DNA of 29,405 nt from positions 1 to 29,405 of the forward strand of contig JAFGLK010000342.1 of the NCBI GenBank assembly GCA_016928125.1, in the 5' to 3' direction. Below, piece after piece: positions 1 to 8,067 of this stretch. Within the stretch, counting starts at the first letter, position 1, and every line of letters begins with the position of its first letter. The position numbers were made by a program, and so were the translations under genes. Source of the DNA: Anaerolineae bacterium (GTDB lineage: Bacteria > Chloroflexota > Anaerolineae > UBA1429). The notes beneath the pieces were generated by a model, which did not search any database, was not told the origin of the DNA, and saw only the letters and a program-made list of their open reading frames with translations.

Positions 1-3
1 CAG

Positions 4-32
4 TTGTCCTTGGGCTGCTTAGCGACTATGAT
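4..32 (+). promoter_or_regulatory. Candidate sigma-70 promoter upstream of the purF-like gene
   Basis: A TTGTCC hexamer (4-9) and a TATGAT hexamer (27-32) are separated by 17 bases, the ideal spacing for a housekeeping promoter. It would give a leader of about 125 bases before the GTG start at 165. The leader holds a GC-rich palindromic patch near 57-70 but no riboswitch I recognise. The call rests on sequence match only. Confidence 0.45.
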
Positions 33-164
33 GAATAGGCATCCTGATTCCTCAGCGGGGCCCCCGATCGGGACGTTCATCTTCCTGCGAGGGCAGGGGA
101 CAGTGCGCGCTGTGACGTCGGATCGGGCAAGCGACAGGTTGCGGCATTTGGAAAGGGGCAGACT

Positions 165-1580
165 GTGGGCGGTGTGTTCGGCGTGGTGTCGCGCCACGAT
201 TGCGTATCCGACCTCTTCTTTGGCGTCGATTACCACTCGCATCTTGGCACCGAGTATGGGGGCATTGCGGTGTGGGACCCGCGGGGCTATGATCGTGAGA
301 TACACTCTATTCGAAACACCCCCTTCAGGAGTGCGTTCGAAAGCGATATCGGTCGCATGCAGGGCACACGAGGGATCGGGGTCATCAGCGATTTTGAGCC
401 CCAACCGCTGTTTCAGGTGACACCTTTAGGCCGCTATGGGATCGTCACTGTGGCCCGCATCAACAACCTGGATAGGTTACTGAGCCGGGCGTTCGAGAGC
501 CGGGTTCACTTTGCGAGCATGAGCCGGGGTGGCGTCAACTCTACCGATGTGATCTCGTATCTCATCAATCAGGGAGCCTCTTTCGAAGAGGGGATCCTCA
601 ATGTGCAAGAGTCCGTGCAGGGCTCTTGCACGCTGCTGCTCCTAACCGATCGGGGCCTTTTTGCGGCGCGCGACAAGCTAGGGCGCACGCCCCTCGTGAT
701 CGGAAAGAAAGAGGATGCCTACGCCGTGGCCTCAGAGACGAGCGCCTTTCATAACACCGGCTTTGAGGTACAATACTATCTTGGCCCTGGCGAGGTGATT
801 CGGATCACCGAAGAGGGCTGGGAGCAGGTCGCAGAGCCTCGACAAGAGTTGCAGATTTGTGCTTTTTTGTGGGTTTATTATGGTTTTCCAGCTTCCAGTT
901 ACGAAGGCATTGGGGTGGAGTTCGTGCGCAATCGTTGCGGGGCGGCCTGTGCCTGTCGAGACATGGCCGAGGGTGGCATCCAGATCGACTCGGTGGCAGG
1001 CATCCCAGATTCGGGCACGGGGCATGGCATCGGCTATGCCGAGGCGGCGGGCCTGCCCTACAAGCGGCCGTTCGTCAAGTACAATGCCACCTGGTCGCGG
1101 AGCTTTATGCCTGAGGAGCAACAGGTGCGCGATCTGATTGCGGAGATGAAACTCATCGCCGTGCGCGAGCTGATCCAGGGGCTGCGATTGCTTTTTTGCG
1201 AGGACTCGATCGTGCGCGGCACCCAACTGCAGGACACGGTGCAGCGACTGTATGACTTTGGCGCCAAAGAGGTGCATATGCGCCCCGCCTGTCCACCGCT
1301 GGTGTATCCGTGTGAGTTCCTCAACTTCTCGCGCACCCGCACGGCATTTGCCCTCGCGGCGCGCAAGGCTATTCGCGAGATCGAAGGTCGTGATGAAGTC
1401 GATCTGAGCGCTTACGTGAACGAGACGTCGCCCAAGCACCGTGAGATGGTCGAGCGGATCCGGCGCACACTGCGCCTCACCTCGCTCAAATACCTCTCTC
1501 TGGAGGATATGGTGGCCGCCATCGGACTGCCCAAGGACAGCCTGTGCACCCACTGTTGGGATGCGAGCAGCCACATCTAG
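165..1580 (+). CDS. PurF-like amidophosphoribosyltransferase homologue lacking the catalytic N-terminal Cys
   Basis: The 471-residue protein has a class-II glutamine amidotransferase (Ntn) domain followed by a phosphoribosyltransferase domain, the PurF layout. PurF makes phosphoribosylamine from PRPP and glutamine. The PRPP loop is clear (FCEDSIVRGTQL, about residues 345-357), and the protein ends in a Cys-rich CTHCWD tail. It begins M-G-G-V-F-G, where PurF has M-C-G, so the Cys1 nucleophile that hydrolyses glutamine is absent. From memory, a PurF-like subfamily in Bacteroides and clostridia shares this GG start, the early DYHSHLGT segment and the Cys-rich tail, so this is probably a conserved variant and not a mutation. 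The GTG start follows GGAAAGGGG at 150-158. Function is uncertain: it may be an ammonia-dependent PRPP amidotransferase, or a repurposed enzyme or regulator. Confidence 0.85.
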   Translation: MGGVFGVVSRHDCVSDLFFGVDYHSHLGTEYGGIAVWDPRGYDREIHSIRNTPFRSAFESDIGRMQGTRGIGVISDFEPQPLFQVTPLGRYGIVTVARINNLDRLLSRAFESRVHFASMSRGGVNSTDVISYLINQGASFEEGILNVQESVQGSCTLLLLTDRGLFAARDKLGRTPLVIGKKEDAYAVASETSAFHNTGFEVQYYLGPGEVIRITEEGWEQVAEPRQELQICAFLWVYYGFPASSYEGIGVEFVRNRCGAACACRDMAEGGIQIDSVAGIPDSGTGHGIGYAEAAGLPYKRPFVKYNATWSRSFMPEEQQVRDLIAEMKLIAVRELIQGLRLLFCEDSIVRGTQLQDTVQRLYDFGAKEVHMRPACPPLVYPCEFLNFSRTRTAFALAARKAIREIEGRDEVDLSAYVNETSPKHREMVERIRRTLRLTSLKYLSLEDMVAAIGLPKDSLCTHCWDASSHI

Positions 1581-1600
1581 CGCTGGCGCATATTGGGGGC

Positions 1601-1629
1601 TTGGCGGATCGCGACAACGAGAGTATAAT
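1601..1629 (+). promoter_or_regulatory. Candidate distal promoter of the AOR-Hdr-hydrogenase operon
   Basis: TTGGCG (1601-1606) lies 17 bases upstream of a perfect TATAAT (1624-1629), in the 226-base gap between the purF-like gene and moaD. Sequence match only. It would act together with, or as an alternative to, the promoter at 1727-1754. Confidence 0.4.
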
Positions 1630-1726
1630 GCCCGCGGTTTACAGACATCGCCCGGGCACGATCAGTACATACCTTGATGCGAGGCCGAAGCATAGCGGCC
1701 AAGCTCGAAATAGGATAAGATCAGTC

Positions 1727-1754
1727 TTGATTTCTCAGGGGATTTGGCTATAAT
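1727..1754 (+). promoter_or_regulatory. Candidate proximal promoter of the AOR-Hdr-hydrogenase operon
   Basis: TTGATT (1727-1732) and a perfect TATAAT (1749-1754) are 16 bases apart. The -10 box sits about 50 bases before the moaD start, and the surroundings are AT-richer than the flanking genes. This is the best candidate for the start of the eight-gene redox operon. Confidence 0.6.
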
Positions 1755-1806
1755 TGGGTTGTAGCAAAGCGCCCCGTGATGATTAGGCCGGAGATAGCAT
1801 CTGCAT

Positions 1807-2085
1807 ATGAGACTCACTGTCGAGTTCCTGGGGTTGGCGCGGCGGCTGACCCAGACAAGGGAAAGCCTGGTCGATCTCGATGACCAGGCCACTTTTCGTG
1901 ACGTGCTGCGCCACCTTGCGGCCCGGTTCCCCTCTCTGTGCGAATCCGTGATTCGGCGCGATTCCTTTGACCTTGTTCCATCCTATATGCTAAACCTTAA
2001 TGGTCGGCGGGCGGTCCGCGATCTGGATATGCCCGCTGAGGATGGCCAGCGGTTACTACTCATGTTCCTAGAGGCAGGAGGATAA
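1807..2085 (+). CDS. MoaD/ThiS-family ubiquitin-like sulfur carrier
   Basis: This is a 92-residue beta-grasp protein ending in the Gly-Gly tail (FLEAGG) that is adenylated and thiocarboxylated in MoaD and ThiS proteins. MoaD donates sulfur for the dithiolene of molybdopterin, the ligand that holds Mo or W. The stop codon lies only 4 bases before the AOR start, so the two are almost certainly co-translated. MoaD-like genes are often placed beside AOR-family tungstoenzymes, which suggests a dedicated role in building the tungsten pterin cofactor of the next protein. No E1-like MoeB or MoaE is in the window. Confidence 0.85.
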   Translation: MRLTVEFLGLARRLTQTRESLVDLDDQATFRDVLRHLAARFPSLCESVIRRDSFDLVPSYMLNLNGRRAVRDLDMPAEDGQRLLLMFLEAGG

Positions 2086-2089
2086 ATCC

Positions 2090-3976
2090 ATGGATGCGTA
2101 CAAAGGCAAGATCCTGCACATCGATGCCACGACCCAAAAGACGTGGGTGCAGCAAGTCGGCCCCGAGTTTCTCAAAAAGTACCTGGGCGGCGTCGGGCTG
2201 GCGACTCGGCTGGTGTACGACAATACGCCACAAGGTTGCGATCCGCTCGGGCCGGACAACGCGCTCTGCTTTGCAGTGAGCGCCTTTGCCGGCACGACGG
2301 TGCCCGTAGGCACCAAGCACGGTGTGGCGTTCAAGTCGCCTCTGACGGGCTTTATCGGGGATTGCCTATCGGGCAGCCACTTCTCTGAGATGATCCGTCG
2401 CGCGGGCTGGGATGGCATCGTGATCAAGGGACAGGCACCTGACTGGACGGTGATCTTTATCGACGATGACGACGTACAGTTCCTGGACGCTCGCAAGTAC
2501 ATGGGCATGGGCACGACCCAGGCCCAGGAGGCGATTCGCACGGATCTGGGCGACGAGAACGTGCGCGTGAGCAGCATCGGCCCGGCGGGCGAGAACCTTT
2601 GCCGCTTTGCGCTGATCGACAACGATGGGCGCCAGGTTGGCCGCACAGGCCCAGGCGCGGTGATGGGCTCCAAGCGCATCAAGGCGATTGCGCTGCGCGG
2701 CTCGCAGCCGGTGACCATCGCCGACCAGGACACGGTCATGCGCGAATCGCTCAAGCTCATCCAGACCTCTCAGGGCCCCGGCACGCTCAAGTACCGCACC
2801 TTGGGTACCCCCTCAAATGTGCTGAACATGAACAAGATCGGCGTCTTGCCCACACGCAACTTTCAGGAGACGGTGTTCGAAAAGGCCGAGCAGATCAGCG
2901 GCGAATACCTGCACGATCACTATACCATCAAGGCGGTGGGGTGCTCAGGCTGCTCGATCGCGTGTGAGCAGTGGGCTTCGGTCAAGCAAGGCAAGTACAA
3001 GGGCGCCATCATCGGCCTGGACTATGAGCCGCTCTTTGCCGTGGGCTCTAACTGCGGCATCGGCGATCTGCCGTCCATCATCCGCCTGGTGCAGCTCTGC
3101 GACGAGCTAGGCCTGGACGCCATGAGCGCCGGCGTGGTCGTGAGTTGGGCCATGGAGGCCTATGAGCGAGGCATTCTGAGCAAAGAGGAGTGCGATGGTC
3201 TCGAGCTGAACTTTGGCAACGATGAGGCAGCTATCGAGCTGATCCGCAAGATCGCCCATCGCGAAGGCATCGGCGATCTGCTGGCTGAGGGCACCAAGCG
3301 CGCCTCAGAGCGTGTGGGCCAGGGCAGCGAGCATTTTGCGATGAATGTCAAGGGGCTGGAAATGCCGGGCTATGACGTGCGCAGCCTCAAGACCTTCGCC
3401 ATGGGCCTGGCTGTGGTCGCTCGCGGCGCCTGTCACAACCGCGCGCTCTCTTACGAGCTAGACATCAAGGGCGATGTGGATCGCTTCACGGTCGAGCCCG
3501 GGCGTGGCCAGCTCGCCATGGAGAAGGAGGACTTTGCCTGCATCCTGGATTGCCTTGTGCTGTGCAAGTTCCTGCGCAACTGCTTTGACGATTTCTGCCC
3601 CGATGTGGCGCGGCTCTATACGGCGGTAACCGGTATCGAGCTGTCGGCGAAGGAGCTCTTCGAGGTCGGGCCACGGGTGGTCAATCTCAAGAAGGCCTTC
3701 AACATCCGCGAGGGCTGGACCAAGGCCGATGACTGGATGCCACCGCGGGTGCTCGAGGATCCCATCCCGAGCGGCCCCAGCCAGGGTTCCGTGGTCACTC
3801 CCGAGGAGCTGCGCATGGAGATCGACGACTATTACCAGGCACGCGGCTGGACCGAGGAGGGACTGATCCCCAAGTCGTTGTTGATCGAGCTGGGCCTGGA
3901 GGATATCGCCGAGGATATTGGCGTCGAAGACGAGGGCATTCGCGAGAGCAGCGCCGCAGTGAAGGAGGCTTCATAA
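2090..3976 (+). CDS. aor: Tungsten-containing aldehyde:ferredoxin oxidoreductase family protein (AOR/BamB superfamily)
   Basis: The 628 residues match the usual AOR length of about 600-650. The N-terminal domain opens with a KGKILHID segment and contains the G-x-K-x-G-V-A-F-K pterin-binding region. The [4Fe-4S] cluster ligands are the CSGCSIAC motif (Cys285, Cys288, Cys292) and a distal Cys492 in the LCKF motif. Family members oxidise aldehydes to acids, reduce acids in reverse, or, as BamB, reduce benzoyl-CoA. The start follows an AGGAGG that overlaps the end of moaD, and the ferredoxin gene begins 1 base after the stop. The partners (ferredoxin, HdrA, HdrC, hydrogenase) suggest a multi-subunit bifurcating enzyme, not a free AOR. 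The substrate cannot be read from sequence; AOR versus BamB-like needs a phylogeny. Confidence 0.93.
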   Translation: MDAYKGKILHIDATTQKTWVQQVGPEFLKKYLGGVGLATRLVYDNTPQGCDPLGPDNALCFAVSAFAGTTVPVGTKHGVAFKSPLTGFIGDCLSGSHFSEMIRRAGWDGIVIKGQAPDWTVIFIDDDDVQFLDARKYMGMGTTQAQEAIRTDLGDENVRVSSIGPAGENLCRFALIDNDGRQVGRTGPGAVMGSKRIKAIALRGSQPVTIADQDTVMRESLKLIQTSQGPGTLKYRTLGTPSNVLNMNKIGVLPTRNFQETVFEKAEQISGEYLHDHYTIKAVGCSGCSIACEQWASVKQGKYKGAIIGLDYEPLFAVGSNCGIGDLPSIIRLVQLCDELGLDAMSAGVVVSWAMEAYERGILSKEECDGLELNFGNDEAAIELIRKIAHREGIGDLLAEGTKRASERVGQGSEHFAMNVKGLEMPGYDVRSLKTFAMGLAVVARGACHNRALSYELDIKGDVDRFTVEPGRGQLAMEKEDFACILDCLVLCKFLRNCFDDFCPDVARLYTAVTGIELSAKELFEVGPRVVNLKKAFNIREGWTKADDWMPPRVLEDPIPSGPSQGSVVTPEELRMEIDDYYQARGWTEEGLIPKSLLIELGLEDIAEDIGVEDEGIRESSAAVKEAS

Positions 3977-3977
3977 C

Positions 3978-4475
3978 ATGGCGCAGATCGGTTACGAGCA
4001 TGTCATCTGTGATCCCGACAAGTGCATCGGCTGCCGCATTTGCGAGTACGCCTGTTCCATGACCAAGACGGGCACGTTCAACCCGAGCCTGTCGCGGATC
4101 CGCGTGGTGCGCATCGAGCCCGTGACGATGACGGCCATTACCTGCCGTCTATGCGAGGATGCGCCCTGCATTATCGCCTGCCCGCGCGACGCGCTGTCGC
4201 GCTCGGAGGAGAACGGCATCATCCTGGTGGATGAGGACAAGTGTGATGGTTGCGGCTGGTGCATCGAGGCTTGCGACTTTGGAGCCATTGTGCTCAACCC
4301 CGAGACGAAGAATGCTGAGATCTGCAACCTCTGCGAGGATGTGGAGGATGGGCCACAGTGCGTGATGTACTGCCCCAAGGAGGCGTTGACAGTGGCCACG
4401 CCCGAGACGTTGCGCCAGAAGACGCGCCGCGCGGTGGTGGCCCGTCTGTTTGAGGAGCTTTTGCAGGAAGATTGA
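3978..4475 (+). CDS. Four-cluster 4Fe-4S ferredoxin, electron-transfer partner of AOR (AorA/BamC/HycB type)
   Basis: The 165-residue protein has four Cys motifs in the HycB/CooF arrangement: CIGCRICEYAC, CRLCEDAPCIIACP, CDGCGWCIEAC and CNLCED...CVMYCP. It should bind four [4Fe-4S] clusters. Small proteins of this type (AorA, BamC) pair with AOR-family catalytic subunits and carry electrons between the tungsten subunit and the rest of the complex. It sits 1 base after the AOR stop, with AAGGAGG ahead of its ATG. No signal peptide is present, so it is cytoplasmic. Confidence 0.9.
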   Translation: MAQIGYEHVICDPDKCIGCRICEYACSMTKTGTFNPSLSRIRVVRIEPVTMTAITCRLCEDAPCIIACPRDALSRSEENGIILVDEDKCDGCGWCIEACDFGAIVLNPETKNAEICNLCEDVEDGPQCVMYCPKEALTVATPETLRQKTRRAVVARLFEELLQED

Positions 4476-4483
4476 TATTCCCG

Positions 4484-4504
4484 CGCGCGCCTCTTGGCGG
4501 CGCG
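4484..4504 (+). other. GC-rich hairpin between the ferredoxin and hdrA genes
   Basis: GCGCGCC (4485-4491) pairs with GGC...GCGC (4496-4503) around a TCTT loop with one bulged G; a further C-G pair at 4484/4504 extends the stem. No T-run follows, so it is not an obvious intrinsic terminator. It could be a partial attenuator or an mRNA processing or stability element that sets different levels for the AOR pair and the Hdr-hydrogenase genes. It is the largest gap inside the operon (60 bases). Confidence 0.35.
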
Positions 4505-4535
4505 TCATGTGTAAACAAGCGATAGGAGTTGCGTT

Positions 4536-7031
4536 ATGGCAAGTGATTCGGCGGGCTACGCCGAGCCCCTGCGTATCGGGGTGTACGTCTGTAGCTGCGG
4601 CTCGAACATCGGGGGCGTGATCGATCCGGGAGCCGTGGCCGAGTTCGCTGAGGGCCTTCCCGACGTCGTTCTATCCCGTGAGAATCTGTACATGTGCGGC
4701 GATCCAGGCCAGAACCTGATCAAGCGAGACATCCTTGAGCACAGGTTGAACCGCGTGGTCGTTGCCGCGTGCAGCGTGCGCATGCACGAACCTACCTTCC
4801 GCGCTTGTGTGGCCGAGGCCGGGCTCAACCCCTTTTTGATGGAGATGACCAACATCCGCGAGCAGGATACCTGGGTCCACTCCAACGATCCGGAAGGGGC
4901 GCTGTACAAGGCCAAGGAGATGGTGGCGGCGGCTGTGGCCAAGGTTCGGCATACGCAGCCGTTGCAGCCCATCACGGTGCCCGTCACCAAGAAGGCCATG
5001 GTGATCGGCGGAGGCGTGGCCGGCATCAGCGCTGCCCTGGATCTGGCCGACATGGGCCACCACACCTACCTGGTGGAGAAGGAGCAGAGCATCGGGGGCG
5101 TCATGGCCCAGCTCAACAAAACCTTCCCCACGATGGACTGCTCCATTTGAATTCTCGCCCCCAAGATGGTTGACGCGGCGCGTCACCCCAAGGTCGAGAT
5201 CATCTCCTATGCCGAAGTGGAAAAGGTCGATGGCTACATCGGCAATTTCCGCGCGCAGGTTACCAAGAAGCCCCGTTACGTGCTGGAAGATCGCTGCAAT
5301 GGCTGCGGTGAGTGCGCTGTCGCTTGCCCAGTCGAGGTGCCCAATGCCTTTGAGATGGGCATCGCGCCGCGCAAAGTGATCGATGTGCCTCACGGTCAGG
5401 CCGTTCCGCTCATCTATGCCATCGACATGGATAACTGCATCGAATGCTACAAATGCGTGGATGCCTGCGGTAAGCTGGAGGCCATCGATTTCTCGCAAGA
5501 GCCCCAGACCCTCGAACTGGACGTGGGCACGATCGTCGCGGCGACCGGTTTCGAGAGTTTCGATCCGGCGGTGATTCCGGAATATGGCTATGGCGTCTAT
5601 CCGAACGTGATCACCGCCATGGAGCTGGAGCGGCTGGCCAACTCGGCCGGCCCCACCGTTGGGCGCCTGGTGCGTCCTTCGGATGGCAAGCCCCCCAAGA
5701 GCATCGCCATGATCCAGTGCGTGGGCTCGCGCGATTCGCGCTTCCATGAGTACTGCTCGGGCTTTTGCTGCATGTATACGATCAAGAACGCCCTGCTGCT
5801 CAAGCAGACGAATCACGATATGGATATCACGCTCTTTTACATGGATATCCGTACGCCGGCCAAGAGCTATGAGGAGTTCTACAACCGCGCCCGCGCGGAG
5901 GGTATCCGCTTCATCCGTGGGCGTCCCTCTCAGATCACCCAGGATTCCCGTACTGGCAATCTGTTTGTGGTGGTCGAGGATCAGGAGTTGGGCCAGGTGA
6001 TCGAGCTGGAGGCCGAGATGGTCAGCCTTTCGACGGCGGCCGTCCCACCCAGCGACACGGATAGTATCTCGTCGATCCTGACGCTCTCGCGCAGCCCGGG
6101 CGGGTTCTTCATGGAGTACCATCCCAAGCTGCGGCCTGTGGATTCGCCGACCGATGGCGTCTTTCTGGCGGGTGCAGCCCAGGGCCCCAAGGATATCCCG
6201 GCCAGCGTGGCCCAAGGCAGCGCGGCTGCGTCGCGTGCGGCGCGTGTCCTCTCCTCAGACACCTGGGAGATCGAGCCCATCGTAGCCGAAGTCAATGAGG
6301 AGTTGTGCATCAGCGCCCAGGGGCGCAAATGCGGCATCTGCGCGCAGGCCTGCCCGTACGGCGCCATCGAGGTGGAGGTGGGCAAGGCGGCCGTCGTGAT
6401 GCCCGCCAAATGCCACGGGTGTGGCGGCTGTGTGGCCGAATGCCCGCATAACGCCATCGTGCAGGCCCACTTTACCGACGCCCAGGTGGTGGCGCAGTTG
6501 CGCGAGCTGCTGCGTGAGAAGCCCGAGGAAAAGATCCTCGCCTTTATGTGTCACTGGTGCAGCTATGGGGGCGCCGACAATGCGGGCACGAGCCACTTTA
6601 TGTATCCAGCCGTCTCCCGTGGCGTGCGGGTGATGTGCTCGGCGCGTATGGACGCCGACCTGATCCTCGAGGCGTTCCGCCGGGGCGCCGGCATGGTGCT
6701 CTTCTCCGGTTGTCACCCCCAGGATTGCCACTATATCACCGGCCAACGTGTAGGCGCTGCGCGCGCCGAGCGTCTGCCGCGCACCCTGGAGCGTTTGGGC
6801 ATCAATCCGGAGCGCTTCCGCGTCGAATGGATCTCGGCCGCCGAAGGCGAAAAGTACGCCCGCGTGATCACCGAGATGAGCGAGAAGCTGGCCTCCTTCG
6901 ACAAGGAGCAATTGCGCGCCGAGAACGCGGCTGCAGCGCCCGAGATCGCCCGCCGGCTCCGCCGCTGGAAGAGCAATCCGCAGATGGAGGCGCTGATGGA
7001 GGAAGAGCAGGCGGAGGAGGTGCCGGTGTGA
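4536..7031 (+). CDS. hdrA: HdrA-MvhD fusion, flavin-based electron-bifurcating subunit, predicted selenoprotein
   Basis: Read through an in-frame TGA at codon 205 (5148-5150), this is one 831-residue protein. HdrA carries the FAD that splits electron pairs in HdrABC-MvhAGD complexes. Visible domains are an N-terminal HdrA domain ([10 protein letters not shown]), a dinucleotide fold GGGVAG near 158-163, the DCSI-U-ILAPKM motif, ferredoxin motifs from Cys254 and Cys301, the unusual HdrA cluster ligands Cys395, Cys407, Cys411 and Cys412 (CVGSR...CSGFCC), further ferredoxin motifs from Cys599, and a C-terminal MvhD [2Fe-2S] domain (CHWC at 672-675, GCHPQDCHY). TGA falls exactly where HdrA proteins have the Cys of a CSxCIL motif, or selenocysteine in some methanogens and bacteria. 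Both halves are in the same frame and the downstream piece has no start signal of its own. The start ATG follows GGAG. Confidence 0.93.
5148..5188 (+). promoter_or_regulatory. Selenocysteine UGA codon and bacterial SECIS-like hairpin
   Basis: The TGA at 5148-5150 is followed by an inverted repeat: TGACGC (5171-5176), loop GGC (5177-5179), GCGTCA (5180-5185), extended by GG (5168-5169) pairing with CC (5187-5188) across a T/C mismatch. The loop begins 29 bases from the U of UGA and starts with GG. Bacterial SECIS elements have a small apical loop with an early G, roughly 16-37 bases after the UGA, so distance, stem and loop all fit. The hairpin lies in the coding sequence, as usual in bacteria. 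SelA, SelB, SelD and the Sec tRNA are not in this window. Confidence 0.82.
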
Positions 7032-8059
7032 TCAGATCGGATCAATTCGATCACCACTTTGTTCAAGAGATCCTGGCCGAGCCCGGCGGTGAGAACCTCT
7101 TGACCTGCTGGTCCTGCGGCACCTGCGCAGCGACCTGCCTGGTGCGGCGCTATGAGCCGGTCTTCAACCCCAGACTGATCCTGCACAAGGCCGGGCTGGG
7201 GCTGCGCGACGAGGTGCTCTGCTGCTCCGAGGTCTGGCAGTGCTCGGCCTGCGATGCCTGCTATCCGCGTTGCCCGAAAGAGATCCACATCTCGGATGTG
7301 ATGAAGGCCATTCGCAACATCGCCATCCGTGAGGGATACGAACGCCCTGGACCGGTTGCCGAGGTCGACGAGACCGTCTGCTCCGGTTGCGCCGTGTGCA
7401 CGCGCGCCTGCCCGTATGAGGCCATCGAACGCGTGACGAAGCTGGTGGACGGCGTCGAGCGCACGGTGGCCCATGTGGATCAGAACCTGTGCATGCACTG
7501 CGGGGTGTGTGTGGCCGCCTGTCCCTCCGGGGCCATGAGTCTAGAGTCGTTCAATGATCAGGAGTTGATCGCCCGCATGGGCGCCGGAGGATGGCTGCAG
7601 CAGGCGGGCTATCTGGCGGGTCAGGCGGAGGAGCCTCGCATCCTGGCCTTTGTCTGCCAGTGGAGCCTCCACGCAGACGTCGAATGGGATCATCTAGCGA
7701 GTCTGGAGAGCGACAGCCTCCATGTCGTCAATCTGCCCTGCTCGGGCCGTGTTGATCCGAGTATGATCCTCCTGGCGTTGACCCAAGGCGCGGATGGCGT
7801 CTTGGTGGTGGGCTGCAAGGAAGGCGAGTGCCACTATGAACGAGGCACCTATCTTGGGCGCAGCAAATTGGCACTCTTGGGCACGATCTTCGATCAGATG
7901 GGCATCTCGTCGGTGAGGGTGCGTTTCGCAGAGCTGGGCGCTCTCGACCGCTATGTCCTACCCGATCTGGTGGCGGGGCTGGCGCGGGATATCGCCGAGA
8001 CCCTGCCTCGGGGCGTTCGCCACGTGGCTGCGGCCGCAGTGCCACAACAGGCGCAGTGA
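7028..8059 (+). CDS. HdrC-ferredoxin-MvhD fusion subunit
   Basis: GTG overlaps the hdrA stop by 4 bases (GTGA), giving a coupled start and a 343-residue protein. The first part is HdrC-like, with CWSCGTCAATC and CSACDACYPRCP cluster motifs. Two ferredoxin motifs follow (CSGCAVCTRACP, CMHCGVCVAACP), then a C-terminal MvhD-type domain. That domain keeps Cys210, Cys238, Cys263 and Cys268 (GCKEGECHY), but the usual CxWC is CQWS, so Ser213 replaces one ligand. HdrC normally relays electrons between HdrA and HdrB; no HdrB is encoded here, so it probably wires HdrA to the AOR pair or to the hydrogenase. A long frame upstream of GTG 7028 is only out-of-frame hdrA sequence. Confidence 0.88.
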   Translation: MIRSDQFDHHFVQEILAEPGGENLLTCWSCGTCAATCLVRRYEPVFNPRLILHKAGLGLRDEVLCCSEVWQCSACDACYPRCPKEIHISDVMKAIRNIAIREGYERPGPVAEVDETVCSGCAVCTRACPYEAIERVTKLVDGVERTVAHVDQNLCMHCGVCVAACPSGAMSLESFNDQELIARMGAGGWLQQAGYLAGQAEEPRILAFVCQWSLHADVEWDHLASLESDSLHVVNLPCSGRVDPSMILLALTQGADGVLVVGCKEGECHYERGTYLGRSKLALLGTIFDQMGISSVRVRFAELGALDRYVLPDLVAGLARDIAETLPRGVRHVAAAAVPQQAQ

Positions 8060-8067
8060 GGAGCGAG

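Noticed and set aside
732..1574. - strand open frame opposite the purF-like gene
   Set aside because: Antisense to a recognised protein and lacking any domain or ribosome site.
4671..6215. Long - strand open frame (514 codons) opposite hdrA
   Set aside because: It is the antisense of a gene with clear motifs, has no ribosome site and a His/Gly/Arg-rich composition typical of mirror frames in GC-rich DNA.
4536..7031. Reading hdrA as two separate genes or as a pseudogene because of the TGA at 5148
   Set aside because: The frame is unchanged, the stop hits a known Cys/Sec position, a SECIS-like hairpin follows, the second part has no ribosome site, and the rest of the gene and operon are intact.
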